Source of the DNA: Pseudomonas sp. BSw22131
Lineage (GTDB): Bacteria > Pseudomonadota > Gammaproteobacteria > Pseudomonadales > Pseudomonadaceae
Reading direction: 5' to 3'
Assembly: GCF_026810445.1 (NCBI RefSeq)
Contig: NZ_CP113949.1
Coordinates: 5,445,501 to 5,509,500, forward strand
DNA length: 64,000 bases
Of the stretch, positions 9,333-17,766 are shown one piece after another. The notes beneath the pieces are model-generated. The model worked only from the letters and a program-made list of their open reading frames with translations, was not told the origin of the DNA and did not search any database. Every line of letters begins with the position of its first letter. The stretch's first letter is position 1. A program made the translations under genes and the position numbers.

Positions 9333-10818
9333 GCGCAACGCTAAATGCCCTGCGCGACCACGGGCCAGCATGCTGCTGATCGCCATGACCCTGACTTTGT
9401 TGGGCGCCAACAGCGCAGTGGCTGATGCCACCGCCGAGGCACCGGCCCAGGCCAACCCGGCCAACACGCTACAATCGCTTAAAGAACTCGACGGCAAAGC
9501 GCCTGCCCGCCGCGACCTGAACATCCAGACCTGGAAAACCGCCGAAGGCGCCAAGGTGTTGTTCGTCGAGGCCCACGAACTGCCGATGTTCGACCTGCGC
9601 CTGACCTTTGCAGCGGGCAGCAGCCAGGACCAGAAAATCCCCGGAATCGCGCTGGTGACCAATGCCATGCTCAACGAGGGCATCAAGGGCAAGGACGTCA
9701 GCGCCATCGCCGAAGGCTTCGAAGGGTTGGGCGCTGACTTCGGCAACGGCTCTTACCGTGACATGGCGGTGGCTTCGCTGCGCAGCCTGAGCGTGGCCGA
9801 TAAGCGCGAGCCGGCGTTGAAGCTGTTTTCTGAAGTGGTTGGCAAGCCGACGTTCCCGACAGATTCCCTTGCGCGGATCAAAAACCAGTTGCTGGCAAGC
9901 TTTGAGTACCAGAAGCAGAATCCTGGAAAGCTGGCTGGGGACGAGTTGTTCAAGCGGCTGTACGGCGACCATCCTTATGCGCACTCCAGCGAAGGTAATG
10001 CCAAAAGCATTCCGCCGATCACCGTCGCTCAGTTAAAGGCGTTCCACGCCAAGGCTTACGCTGCCGGGAACACCGTGATCGCGCTGGTGGGCGATCTGTC
10101 TCGCAGCGAAGCCGAAGCGGTTGCTGCACAGGTTTCCGCTTCGTTGCCCAAAGGCCCGGCGTTGCCAAAGATGCCGCAACCCGTCGAGCCCAAGGCCGTC
10201 GAGACTCACATCGAATTCCCGTCCAAGCAGACGCACCTGATGCTGGCCGAGCTGGGCATCAACCGTGCCGATCCGGATTACGCAGCACTTTCGCTGGGGA
10301 ACTCAGTGCTGGGCGGGGGCGGTTTTGGTAGCCGGTTGATGACCGAGGTCCGTGAAAAACGTGGCCTGTCGTATGGCGTGTCGTCGGGGTTCACGCCGAT
10401 GCAGGCTCAAGGCCCATTCATGATCGGGCTGCAAACCCGCGCCGAACTCAGTGAGAACACCTTGAAGCTGGTCAAGGACATCGTCCGTGACTACCTTGCC
10501 AACGGGCCTACCCAAAAAGAACTCGATGATGCCAAGCGCGAACTGTCGGGAAGCTTTCCGCTGTCGACCGCCAGCAACGCTGCGATTGTCGGCCAACTGG
10601 GCGCCATCGGCTTTTATGACCTGCCGCTGAACTACCTCGAGAACTTCATGCAGCAATCGCAGGCGCTGACCGTCGATCAGGTCAAGGCCGTCATGAACAA
10701 ACACCTCGATGCAGACAAGCTGGTCATTGTGACTGCCGGTCCGACCGTGCCACAGAAACCGCTGCCGCTGCCCACTGATAAACCGGCCGAGAAACCTCTC
10801 GGCGTTCCGGAGCATTAA
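9325..10818 (+). CDS. M16 family peptidase-like protein, non-catalytic subunit
   Basis: A 497-residue exported M16-fold protein. The ATG at 9325 follows a GAGGAGAAA Shine-Dalgarno stretch and gives a plausible signal peptide (about residues 1-34, ending NSAVADA). At the place of the zinc motif it reads GIALVTNAMLNEG, with no HxxEH, so it cannot bind catalytic zinc in the usual way. It keeps the substrate-binding Arg/Tyr motif (SRLMTEVREKRGLSYGV). By family precedent it pairs with the active M16 protein encoded just upstream (8-bp overlap). It shares one base with the rsmD start (TAATG). Confidence 0.88.
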   Translation: MNKRNAKCPARPRASMLLIAMTLTLLGANSAVADATAEAPAQANPANTLQSLKELDGKAPARRDLNIQTWKTAEGAKVLFVEAHELPMFDLRLTFAAGSSQDQKIPGIALVTNAMLNEGIKGKDVSAIAEGFEGLGADFGNGSYRDMAVASLRSLSVADKREPALKLFSEVVGKPTFPTDSLARIKNQLLASFEYQKQNPGKLAGDELFKRLYGDHPYAHSSEGNAKSIPPITVAQLKAFHAKAYAAGNTVIALVGDLSRSEAEAVAAQVSASLPKGPALPKMPQPVEPKAVETHIEFPSKQTHLMLAELGINRADPDYAALSLGNSVLGGGGFGSRLMTEVREKRGLSYGVSSGFTPMQAQGPFMIGLQTRAELSENTLKLVKDIVRDYLANGPTQKELDDAKRELSGSFPLSTASNAAIVGQLGAIGFYDLPLNYLENFMQQSQALTVDQVKAVMNKHLDADKLVIVTAGPTVPQKPLPLPTDKPAEKPLGVPEH

Positions 10819-11435
10819 TGTCTACTACCAAGCCGCCCCGCATCCACAAAGGGCACAAAATCCATACAGGCCTCGGCCACTTGCGGATTATCGGCGGCGA
10901 ATGGCGCAGTCGTCGTTTGAGTTTCCCTGACAGCCCAGGCCTGCGCCCTACGCCGGATCGGGTTCGGGAAACCGTCTTCAACTGGCTGGCACCGTACATA
11001 GCAGGCGCCCGGGTGCTTGACCCGTTCGCGGGCAGCGGCGCCTTGTATCTGGAGGCATTGTCTCGCGGCGCAAGCATGGGCCTGGCGCTGGACAGCAACT
11101 CTGCCGCCGTTTCCAACCTGCGTGAACATCTGGGCACGCTGCAATGCACCGTCGGCAAAGCAGCCAAGGACGATGCATTGCGCTATCTGGAGACGCAGCC
11201 TGCCGAGCAGTTCGACGTGGTCTTTCTGGATCCGCCTTTCCACCAGAACCTGCTCGTGCCAGCGTGCACATTGCTGGAGGAGCGTAACTGGCTGGCCGAT
11301 GACGCGTGGATTTACACTGAAAGCGAAACGGCCCCGTCAACGCTCGGCTTACCCGGCAATTGGCGCCTGCACCGAGAAAAGAAAGCCGGACAGGTGTACT
11401 ACGCGCTGTGGGAAAGAAGCGTAACGCCAAGCTGA
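10818..11435 (+). CDS. rsmD: 16S rRNA (guanine966-N2)-methyltransferase
   Basis: RsmD methylates G966 of 16S rRNA during 30S assembly. The 205-residue protein contains LRIIGGEWRSRRLSFP near the start, the conserved LRPTPDRVRETVFNWL, the SAM motif VLDPFAGSGALYLEALSRGA and the catalytic motif FLDPPF. It begins inside the stop codon of the preceding M16 gene, so it is translationally coupled to it. Confidence 0.95.
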   Translation: MSTTKPPRIHKGHKIHTGLGHLRIIGGEWRSRRLSFPDSPGLRPTPDRVRETVFNWLAPYIAGARVLDPFAGSGALYLEALSRGASMGLALDSNSAAVSNLREHLGTLQCTVGKAAKDDALRYLETQPAEQFDVVFLDPPFHQNLLVPACTLLEERNWLADDAWIYTESETAPSTLGLPGNWRLHREKKAGQVYYALWERSVTPS

Positions 11436-11475
11436 CACCCCGCTTTACATCCGTGAACCGTCGCCGGAGTTGCAC

Positions 11476-12486
11476 GTGCAGACTTCTCGTCCGCTGTCTT
11501 TCAAACCCGCCCTTGGCCTGCGCAACCCTCACCTGCAAACCTTGTGGGGGCCGCTGTGGCGAAAGACCGTTCACCTGGACCGCACGCGCGAGCGGATCTG
11601 GCTGGAAGACGGCGATTTTCTGGACATGGACTGGCACGGCCCGCAGGAGGCTGACGCACCTCTGGTGCTGGTGCTGCACGGTCTGACGGGGTCTTCCAAC
11701 TCGCCCTACGTCGCTGGCTTGCAATACGCCATGGCAAAGCAAGGCTGGGCCAGCGTCGCCCTGAACTGGCGCGGGTGTTCCGGCGAGCCCAACTTACTCC
11801 CACGCAGTTATCACTCCGGCGCCAGCGAAGACCTCGCAGCTGTCATTGCCCACCTGCGCGCAGCCCGTCCGCTCGCGCCGCTGTATGCGGTGGGGTATTC
11901 ACTGGGCGGCAACATTTTGCTCAAGCATCTTGGCGAGTCAGGCCTGGACAGCCAGTTGCACGGGGCTGTCGCCGTGTCGGTGCCGTTTCGTCTGGACGAG
12001 TGCGCAGACCGCATCGGGCAAGGGTTTTCCAAGGTTTATCAGCGGCATTTCATGCGTGAGATGGTGGGCTACATCAAGGACAAACAACGGCGCTTTCAAC
12101 ACGAAGGACTGAGCGAGGGGCTTGCGGAACTCGCGGCCTTGGGCTCGCTGGAAAACATGCGCACCTTTTGGGACTTTGACGGACGGGTAACTGCGCCTCT
12201 GAACGGGTTCACCGATGCCAACGATTATTATCGACGGGCCTCAAGTCGCTACTTTCTGGGAGATATCCGTACACCGACGCTGCTGATTCAGGCGCTGGAT
12301 GATCCATTCGTGTTCAAGCACAGCCTGCCCGAGTTGTCGGAGCTCTCGGCCAGCATTCAATTCGATCTGCAACCACACGGCGGCCACGTCGGCTTTGTCG
12401 ATGGCTCGATCAACAAGCCAACCTACTACCTGGAACGCCGTATCCCGGCGTGGTTGCTGGACGTGCACGGCGCTCGCGGTTTGTAG
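11476..12486 (+). CDS. YheT-like alpha/beta hydrolase
   Basis: A 336-residue alpha/beta hydrolase of the YheT/ABHD family (putative esterase; cellular substrate unknown). Signature NPHLQTLWGPLWR lies at the N-terminus and the oxyanion region is VLHGLTGSSNSPYV. The nucleophile elbow is GYSLGG (Ser142), the acid probably Asp276 in ALDDPF and the histidine His304 in HGGHVGF. The GTG at 11476 is preferred because GGAG lies 6 bp upstream; a TTG two codons earlier would abut the GGAG directly. It follows rsmD by 40 bp and may be co-transcribed. Confidence 0.88.
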   Translation: MQTSRPLSFKPALGLRNPHLQTLWGPLWRKTVHLDRTRERIWLEDGDFLDMDWHGPQEADAPLVLVLHGLTGSSNSPYVAGLQYAMAKQGWASVALNWRGCSGEPNLLPRSYHSGASEDLAAVIAHLRAARPLAPLYAVGYSLGGNILLKHLGESGLDSQLHGAVAVSVPFRLDECADRIGQGFSKVYQRHFMREMVGYIKDKQRRFQHEGLSEGLAELAALGSLENMRTFWDFDGRVTAPLNGFTDANDYYRRASSRYFLGDIRTPTLLIQALDDPFVFKHSLPELSELSASIQFDLQPHGGHVGFVDGSINKPTYYLERRIPAWLLDVHGARGL

Positions 12487-12531
12487 GTCAGTCAGTAGGC
12501 GGTGTTTCAGAGTGATCGAGGTGTCTGGGTT

Positions 12532-12719
12532 GGGGCCGCTGCGCAGCCCATCGCGGCCTCGCGCTGCTCGTGCGCTCCTACAGGAATTGGCGCGTTCTGA
12601 TTCTGCCCGAAGGGCGTGGGAGTCCAGCTTGCTGACGATCTGCCGGGCAACGGCAGTAAAACCTGACACCGCGGTGTGTCAGGCTGAACCAAAGCGCCGA
12701 TTCGGGCCGCTGCGCAGCC
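12532..12719 (-). repeat. Modular dispersed repeat, copy B
   Basis: On the minus strand this reads GGCTGCGCAGCGGCCC, a core with CAGCCTGACACACCGCGGTG, a CCCGGCAGATCGTC block and ACTCCCACGCCCTTCGGGCA, then the GTAGGAGCGCACGAGCAGCG box (12581-12532). The same blocks occur in copy A (3213-3390) but in permuted order, as expected if both are windows on a tandemly arranged unit. It fills the gap between two convergent genes. Confidence 0.8.
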
Positions 12720-12727
12720 AGTCCCCC

Positions 12728-13582
12728 TTAATCGCCGGTTGCCACTTCGCGCTGGGTATCGGTGATCCATTCGCTCCATGAGCCTGCGTACAAGGCTCCC
12801 AGTGGATATCCCGCCAGACACAACGCAAAGAGGTTATGGCAGGCCGTCACCCCGGAACCGCAGTACGCAACCAGATGGTCGGGCGAGCGACCCGCCAGCT
12901 TTTCGGCAAAACGCTGCTTGAGCTGCTGCGCCGGCAAAAACCGCCCGTCCGGGCCAAGGTTGTCAGTGAACGCGGCGCATTGAGCGCCCGGAATGTGCCC
13001 CGCCACCGGGTCGATCGGCTCAACTTCTCCCCGAAAACGCGCAGGTGCTCGCGCGTCGATCAAGGTCATTTCAGGCTGACCAAGACGTGCCTGAAGCTCA
13101 TCGGCTGTCAGCACCAGCGATGGATCTGGCTGGCCGCTGAAAAAACCGTGTTTATGTGTCGGCGAATCCAGGCTCAACGGCAAGCCTGCCGCGTGCCAGG
13201 CTTTCAAGCCACCGTCGAGGATAAACACGCCATCGCGTTTGCCCAGCCACGCCAACAGCCACCATGCGCGCGCAGCGTAGGCACCGGGGCCGTCGTCATA
13301 GAGCACGATGTCACTGTCGCTATTCACGCCCCACGTCTGCAATCGATCAATCAAAACGTCGGCATCAGGCAACGGATGGCGACCGGTCACACCTTTCTTG
13401 ACAGCGCCACTCAGATCATTGAGCAAATCCGCGTAGCAAGATCCCTCAATGTGTCCCTCCGCATAACTGCGCTGTCCGTAATCCAGATCTTCGAGGGAGG
13501 AACGACAATCGAGAATCACCAACCCAGGCTCTTGTTGGCGCTCGGCCAGTTGTGACGGGCTGATCAGTTGCGCGATGGACAT
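12728..13582 (-). CDS. sseA: 3-mercaptopyruvate sulfurtransferase (tandem rhodanese)
   Basis: A 284-residue two-domain rhodanese. The inactive N-terminal domain (about 1-140) includes VILDCRSSL and the inter-domain signature GRHPLPD. The catalytic C-terminal domain has the active loop CGSGVT (C241-T246). CGSGVT is typical of mercaptopyruvate sulfurtransferases, while thiosulfate sulfurtransferases usually have CRKGVT. It moves sulfur from 3-mercaptopyruvate to acceptors such as cyanide or thiols. The sub-family call rests on that loop only. Confidence 0.85.
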   Translation of the reverse strand: MSIAQLISPSQLAERQQEPGLVILDCRSSLEDLDYGQRSYAEGHIEGSCYADLLNDLSGAVKKGVTGRHPLPDADVLIDRLQTWGVNSDSDIVLYDDGPGAYAARAWWLLAWLGKRDGVFILDGGLKAWHAAGLPLSLDSPTHKHGFFSGQPDPSLVLTADELQARLGQPEMTLIDARAPARFRGEVEPIDPVAGHIPGAQCAAFTDNLGPDGRFLPAQQLKQRFAEKLAGRSPDHLVAYCGSGVTACHNLFALCLAGYPLGALYAGSWSEWITDTQREVATGD

Positions 13583-13644
13583 GACGGGCTCCTGCAGGCA
13601 ATAAAAAGAGGATCAAGCGTTTGATATGAACACATAGACAAGCT

Positions 13645-14316
13645 TCAGTCCGCATCCTCCAGTGACTGGGTCAGTGGAACGTAAAATTCTTCACACAGCG
13701 AGGTGACCGCGCTGCGTGCCTGCGGTGTGACGTAGGCCATTTCCAGGACCAGCACCTGGTACACGCCGCGGCGGATGGCGTCTTCACTCAAATAAGCAGC
13801 GTTCTCGCGCATCGTGCAGAGAAACCGCACCCAGGACGTCAGGATGATCCACGCATTGAGCGTCAGAGATTCAATCTGCACGTTGTCCATGGCAAGGATT
13901 CCCGCCTCGACGAACCCCCCGTAAATGGCCGTTGCCTGAATCAGGCAGTGCTGGGAAAAACGCCGGTAGCGCGCAGCAAGTTCCGGGTCGGTTTCGAGCA
14001 GATGCTCAAGATCTCGGTGCAGAAAACGGTAGCGCCACATGCAATCGAGGATCGCCATGAGGTAATGCCGCTTGTCTTCGACGGTTGGCAGGCGACCTTT
14101 GGGCGGGTGCAAAAAGCTGTCCACCCGCTGCTCATATTCAGTGAACAGCTCGGCGATGATCGCCTGCTTGTTGGGGAAGTGGTAATAGAGATTACCCGGC
14201 GAAATCTCCATGTGCGCCGCGATATGGTTAGTGCTGACACTGCGCTCGCCCTGCTGATTGAACAGCTCAAGGCTGTTCTGCACGATGCGCTCACGGGTTT
14301 TGATGCGTGGGGCCAT
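13645..14316 (-). CDS. TetR family transcriptional regulator
   Basis: From the ATG at 14316 the protein is 223 residues. The N-terminal TetR DNA-binding domain reads TRERIVQNSLELFNQQG, then STNHIAAHMEISPGNLYYHF (helix-turn-helix, about 27-47). The C-terminal ligand domain is unlike regulators I can name. It lies 72 bp downstream of an MFS exporter gene on the same strand, and the exporter is divergent from an aldehyde dehydrogenase/GMC oxidoreductase cluster. The likely targets are therefore the exporter, the dehydrogenase operon or both; an operator candidate is at 15627-15642. Confidence 0.87.
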   Translation of the reverse strand: MAPRIKTRERIVQNSLELFNQQGERSVSTNHIAAHMEISPGNLYYHFPNKQAIIAELFTEYEQRVDSFLHPPKGRLPTVEDKRHYLMAILDCMWRYRFLHRDLEHLLETDPELAARYRRFSQHCLIQATAIYGGFVEAGILAMDNVQIESLTLNAWIILTSWVRFLCTMRENAAYLSEDAIRRGVYQVLVLEMAYVTPQARSAVTSLCEEFYVPLTQSLEDAD

Positions 14317-14388
14317 GTTCAGCTCGAATGTCCAGATGTAACAGGGGATGCCAGATCTTAACGCAAGCATTCAGCCCGGGTGCAGCCT

Positions 14389-15585
14389 TCAAGAATCGGC
14401 AGCCGAGGCGACAGTTGTTTTGAACATCCGTGTGGCCGCCGCTCCGATCACGCAGGTCAGCAACAGCAAGCCGAGGATTACGCCGCGCGGCCCTGCCGAG
14501 GTCGCCAGTAATCCGACCAGTAACCCGGCGAGTGGCTGGGAGAGGTTGTTAAGCAAGGTAATCACGCCCACCGTTTTGCCAAAATCACGCACCGGAATCA
14601 CTCGCTGACGAATGCTGCGGATGTAGATATTGAACATCTTGTCGAAACCGACAATCAGCAAAAAACCACCCACATAACCTCTCGACCCTGGGCTTGTCGC
14701 GCATATCAGCGCGCCCAGCGCGATCAACGAATACGAGGCAGCGCCCAGCAGCCTCAAGGGCAACTCCACTTTCGCCAGCACGAACAAGATAACGATGGTG
14801 ACAAGGGCCCCGCCCGCCTGAAGCCCGGCGAAGTAGTCCTTGGTTTCGCCAAAGGAACCGATCACCATGGCAGCCGAGGTCGCCAGCGTCACACCCACTA
14901 TCAGGTTCACGCCGAACGCCAAGGTGATGATTTTTTGCAATTCGGGCGTCGACGCGATATGCCCGAATGCGATTTTCAGTGGAGTGATCCAGATGTCCGT
15001 TTGCTCCTCGGCGCGCGGCACCGTGATTACGGCGTGACGCTTCCAGACCCACATCGCCAGATCGGCCAGCAAAAAGAGCGCAGCGGCCCCCATCACTGCC
15101 TCATGCCATGCGAAAACCTCAAGCAGCAGTGCCGCCAGCAACGGCCCGATAACCAGCCCTGCCTGATCGGCAATTTGCGAGTACGACAGCGTTTTGGCGT
15201 AGCGGTACTGCGCGAACACCTGCGGCATCAGCACTTCACGCGCCATCACGCCTTGGGTCGTCAGCACGCCACACACCGCCGACAAAATGACCAGCCAGTA
15301 AATGCCATCGAACGCGGCATACAAGAGCACGGCCACGACGCAGGACACCGCACGATAAGCCTGACTGATGTGCAGGACTTTGATCGGTGAAAACCGGTCG
15401 CACAGCGCGCCGCAAAAAGGGAAAGCCAGAAAACGCGGCAGCGTCTCGACAAAGAATGCCAACCCGGCCCATGACGCACTGCCGGTGGCCTGGAAGACAA
15501 TCAACGGCACGAGGAACAACAGAATCTGATCGGCCAGTCGGGACAGAAACAGCGAGAAGAAGAACGCCAGGTAATCCGTGCGCAT
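14389..15585 (-). CDS. MFS transporter (EntS-like exporter)
   Basis: A 398-residue major facilitator protein with about twelve membrane helices. The N-terminal pattern FLSRLADQILLFLVPLIVFQ and the motif-A-like GALCDRFSPIKVL resemble the enterobactin exporter (EntS)/MFS_3 group; the substrate cannot be read from sequence. It is transcribed toward the TetR gene and divergently from the aldehyde dehydrogenase, with a 91-bp shared promoter region. The context suggests export of an aromatic or aliphatic substrate or of a toxic aldehyde intermediate. Confidence 0.82.
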   Translation of the reverse strand: MRTDYLAFFFSLFLSRLADQILLFLVPLIVFQATGSASWAGLAFFVETLPRFLAFPFCGALCDRFSPIKVLHISQAYRAVSCVVAVLLYAAFDGIYWLVILSAVCGVLTTQGVMAREVLMPQVFAQYRYAKTLSYSQIADQAGLVIGPLLAALLLEVFAWHEAVMGAAALFLLADLAMWVWKRHAVITVPRAEEQTDIWITPLKIAFGHIASTPELQKIITLAFGVNLIVGVTLATSAAMVIGSFGETKDYFAGLQAGGALVTIVILFVLAKVELPLRLLGAASYSLIALGALICATSPGSRGYVGGFLLIVGFDKMFNIYIRSIRQRVIPVRDFGKTVGVITLLNNLSQPLAGLLVGLLATSAGPRGVILGLLLLTCVIGAAATRMFKTTVASAADS

Positions 15586-15617
15586 CGAGACTCCATGTCT
15601 TCCGCGAAGGTAGGATG

Positions 15618-15646
15618 TTGACTTTGTAGAGCATTGACTCTAGAAA
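15618..15646 (+). promoter_or_regulatory. Sigma-70-like promoter of the aldehyde dehydrogenase operon with embedded operator
   Basis: TTGACT (15618-15623) and TAGAAA (15641-15646) are spaced by 17 bp, 31 bp before the start codon. Between and overlapping them is the inverted repeat TAGAG-CATTGA-CTCTA (15627-15642). A repressor bound there would block polymerase; the adjacent TetR protein is the obvious candidate. This is inference from position and symmetry. Confidence 0.55.
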
Positions 15647-15676
15647 AGTCCTAAAACTCTAAAAGGAACCGCCAAG

Positions 15677-17116
15677 ATGCCTGCCGAGTCCGTGCCGTTG
15701 CAAGCGTCAGATCGTCCAGACCTTCAGCACAGCTCACTGGAGCAGGCATTTGCCGATCAACGTCGGGCCTTCGCGGCCAATCCGATGCCAACGGCGGAGC
15801 AACGCCTTCAATGGCTGAAGACGCTTCGTACGCTGCTCAGCAACGAGCGACAGGCATTGATCGACGCCATCAGCAGCGACTTCAGTCATCGCAGCGCCGA
15901 TGAAACCCTGCTCGCCGAGCTGATGCCCAGCTTGCACAACATTCATTACGCCTGTCGTCATCTGAAAAAGTGGATGAAACCATCACGGCGCACAGTCGGG
16001 CTGGCCTTTCAGCCTGCGTCGGCGAAGGTCATGTATCAGCCAGTGGGTGTTGTCGGGGTGATCGTGCCGTGGAATTACCCGCTGTTCCTCGCCATCGGGC
16101 CGCTGGTGGGTGCGCTGTCCGCTGGCAACCGGGTAATGCTCAAGCTCAGCGAGTCCACGCCAGCAACGGGACACGTGATCAAGCGGCTCTTTGCCACGGT
16201 GTTTCCGCAGGATTTGGTCAGCGTTGTGCTGGGCGAAGCGGAGGTCGGCATGGCGTTCTCGCGATTGCCGTTTGATCATTTATTGTTCACCGGCGCCACC
16301 AGCATCGGCCGGCATGTGATGCGGGCTGCGGCAGAAAACCTGACGCCGGTCACACTGGAGCTGGGTGGCAAATCTCCCGCAATCATTGCTCGCGATGTGC
16401 CGCTCAAGGACGCCGCAGAACGGATCGCTTTTGGGAAAACGCTCAACGCCGGTCAAACCTGCGTAGCCCCTGATTACGTCCTGGTGCCCCGAGACCGTGT
16501 GGAGGGATTCGTTGAGGCCTATCGACAGGCGGTCAGCGGGTTTTATCCGACGCTCGCTGACAATCCGGACTACACCGCGATCATCAATCCAAGGCAGATG
16601 GCCAGGCTTGACAGTTACCTCGCCGATGCCAGCGACAAAGGTGCGAAGGTTATTTCGCTGTTCGGTCAGGGCCAAGGCAGGCGGATGCCGTTCAGCCTGC
16701 TGCTCGACGTTAGCGACGACATGATTGTCATGCAGGACGAAATCTTCGGACCGCTGCTGCCCGTCGTGCCTTACGACCGTATCGAAGAGGCGTTCGACTA
16801 CATCAATCAACGCCCTCGCCCCCTGGCGCTTTACTACTTCGGCTACGACAAAGCCGAGCAGCAGCGCGTGCTGGAGCAGACCCATTCCGGCGGAGCGTGT
16901 CTTAACGACACGCTGTTGCACGTCGCCCAAGACGACTTGCCGTTCGGCGGCATCGGCGCCTCAGGAATGGGCCATTACCATGGACATGAAGGCTTTTTGA
17001 CGTTCAGCAAAGCGAAAGGCGTGTTCATCAAGCAACGCTTCAACGCCGCACGGCTGATCTATCCTCCTTACGGGAAGGCCATTCAGAAGTTGATCTACAA
17101 ACTGTTCATCCGATAA
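15677..17116 (+). CDS. calB: Coniferyl-aldehyde dehydrogenase-like NAD(P)+ aldehyde dehydrogenase
   Basis: A 479-residue ALDH oxidising an aldehyde to a carboxylate. The conserved residues are Asn133 in PWNYPL, Glu228 in LELGGKSP and catalytic Cys262 in NAGQTCVAPDY. The TCVAPDY context and a hydrophobic C-terminus (YPPYGKAIQKLIYKLFIR) are typical of coniferyl-aldehyde/fatty-aldehyde dehydrogenases. It is followed by a Tat-signal protein and a GMC oxidoreductase, so it probably takes the aldehyde made by that oxidase. The substrate (aromatic or long-chain) is uncertain, and the gene symbol is by family resemblance. Confidence 0.82.
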   Translation: MPAESVPLQASDRPDLQHSSLEQAFADQRRAFAANPMPTAEQRLQWLKTLRTLLSNERQALIDAISSDFSHRSADETLLAELMPSLHNIHYACRHLKKWMKPSRRTVGLAFQPASAKVMYQPVGVVGVIVPWNYPLFLAIGPLVGALSAGNRVMLKLSESTPATGHVIKRLFATVFPQDLVSVVLGEAEVGMAFSRLPFDHLLFTGATSIGRHVMRAAAENLTPVTLELGGKSPAIIARDVPLKDAAERIAFGKTLNAGQTCVAPDYVLVPRDRVEGFVEAYRQAVSGFYPTLADNPDYTAIINPRQMARLDSYLADASDKGAKVISLFGQGQGRRMPFSLLLDVSDDMIVMQDEIFGPLLPVVPYDRIEEAFDYINQRPRPLALYYFGYDKAEQQRVLEQTHSGGACLNDTLLHVAQDDLPFGGIGASGMGHYHGHEGFLTFSKAKGVFIKQRFNAARLIYPPYGKAIQKLIYKLFIR

Positions 17117-17133
17117 CGAATCGGCACCATGTG

Positions 17134-17149
17134 CAGGAGCGCGCTCCTG
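17134..17149. repeat. 16-bp palindrome, REP remnant
   Basis: CAGGAGCGCGCTCCTG is a perfect palindrome between the aldehyde dehydrogenase stop and the Tat protein gene. It contains the GGAGCGCGC half seen in REP elements of this window, so it may be a collapsed REP. It could form a weak hairpin within the transcript. Confidence 0.5.
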
Positions 17150-17162
17150 TAATGGTTCGGCA

Positions 17163-17729
17163 ATGACAATAAAGATAAAAACCATGATCGACCCACTGCC
17201 TCAAACCCCAGACATTTCGCGCCGGGGCGTGCTGAAAATTGGCGCCTGTGCCGGCGCCTTTCTCAGCACCGCTGGCGTCACGGCGAGCCTGAGTGGTTGC
17301 TCAAGCAGCACCCCAGCCAATGGCTTCAGCGTGCTGCGCGACAGCGACCTGCCATTTTTAAGGGCGCTTATCCCGGTCATGCTTGAAGGCAGCCTGTCGG
17401 GCACGTCATCCCAAGACGCTACCGAAGCGACGTTGCGCAGCGCCGATGACGCCCTTGCCCACCTGTCGCCGGAAATGTTCAAGCTGACGCAGCAATTGTT
17501 CGACGTGTTGGCCCTGACAATTACGCGCGGGCCGCTGACCGGTATTTGGGGCCGCTGGCAAAACGCTGATGCGACGGATATTCAGCACTTCCTGGACCGC
17601 TGGGAAAACAGCTCCATCAAACTGTTACGCATGGGCCACAGCGCCTTGCTGCAACTGATCATGATGGCGTGGTACAGCGGCCCGGCGTCGTGGGCGCATT
17701 GCGGCTACCCAGGCCCGCCAAAAGTCTGA
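17163..17729 (+). CDS. Tat-exported lipoprotein-like small subunit (gluconate dehydrogenase subunit 3-like)
   Basis: A 188-residue protein with a twin-arginine signal SRRGVLKIG (Arg20-Arg21) followed by a hydrophobic stretch and a lipobox-like LSGC (Cys46). It may therefore be a Tat-exported lipoprotein. The rest (FLRALIPVMLEG, HFLDRWENSS, MMAWYSGPASWAHCGYPGPP) resembles the small subunit of membrane-bound GMC dehydrogenases. In those enzymes the flavoprotein lacks its own signal and is carried out by this subunit. The GMC gene starts 37 bp downstream. An alternative start at 17184 leaves the RR motif closer to the N-terminus; neither start has a strong ribosome site. Confidence 0.72.
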   Translation: MTIKIKTMIDPLPQTPDISRRGVLKIGACAGAFLSTAGVTASLSGCSSSTPANGFSVLRDSDLPFLRALIPVMLEGSLSGTSSQDATEATLRSADDALAHLSPEMFKLTQQLFDVLALTITRGPLTGIWGRWQNADATDIQHFLDRWENSSIKLLRMGHSALLQLIMMAWYSGPASWAHCGYPGPPKV

Positions 17730-17766
17730 GCGGCGGACGTTATTCATAACAAGCAGCCGAGGTTTT

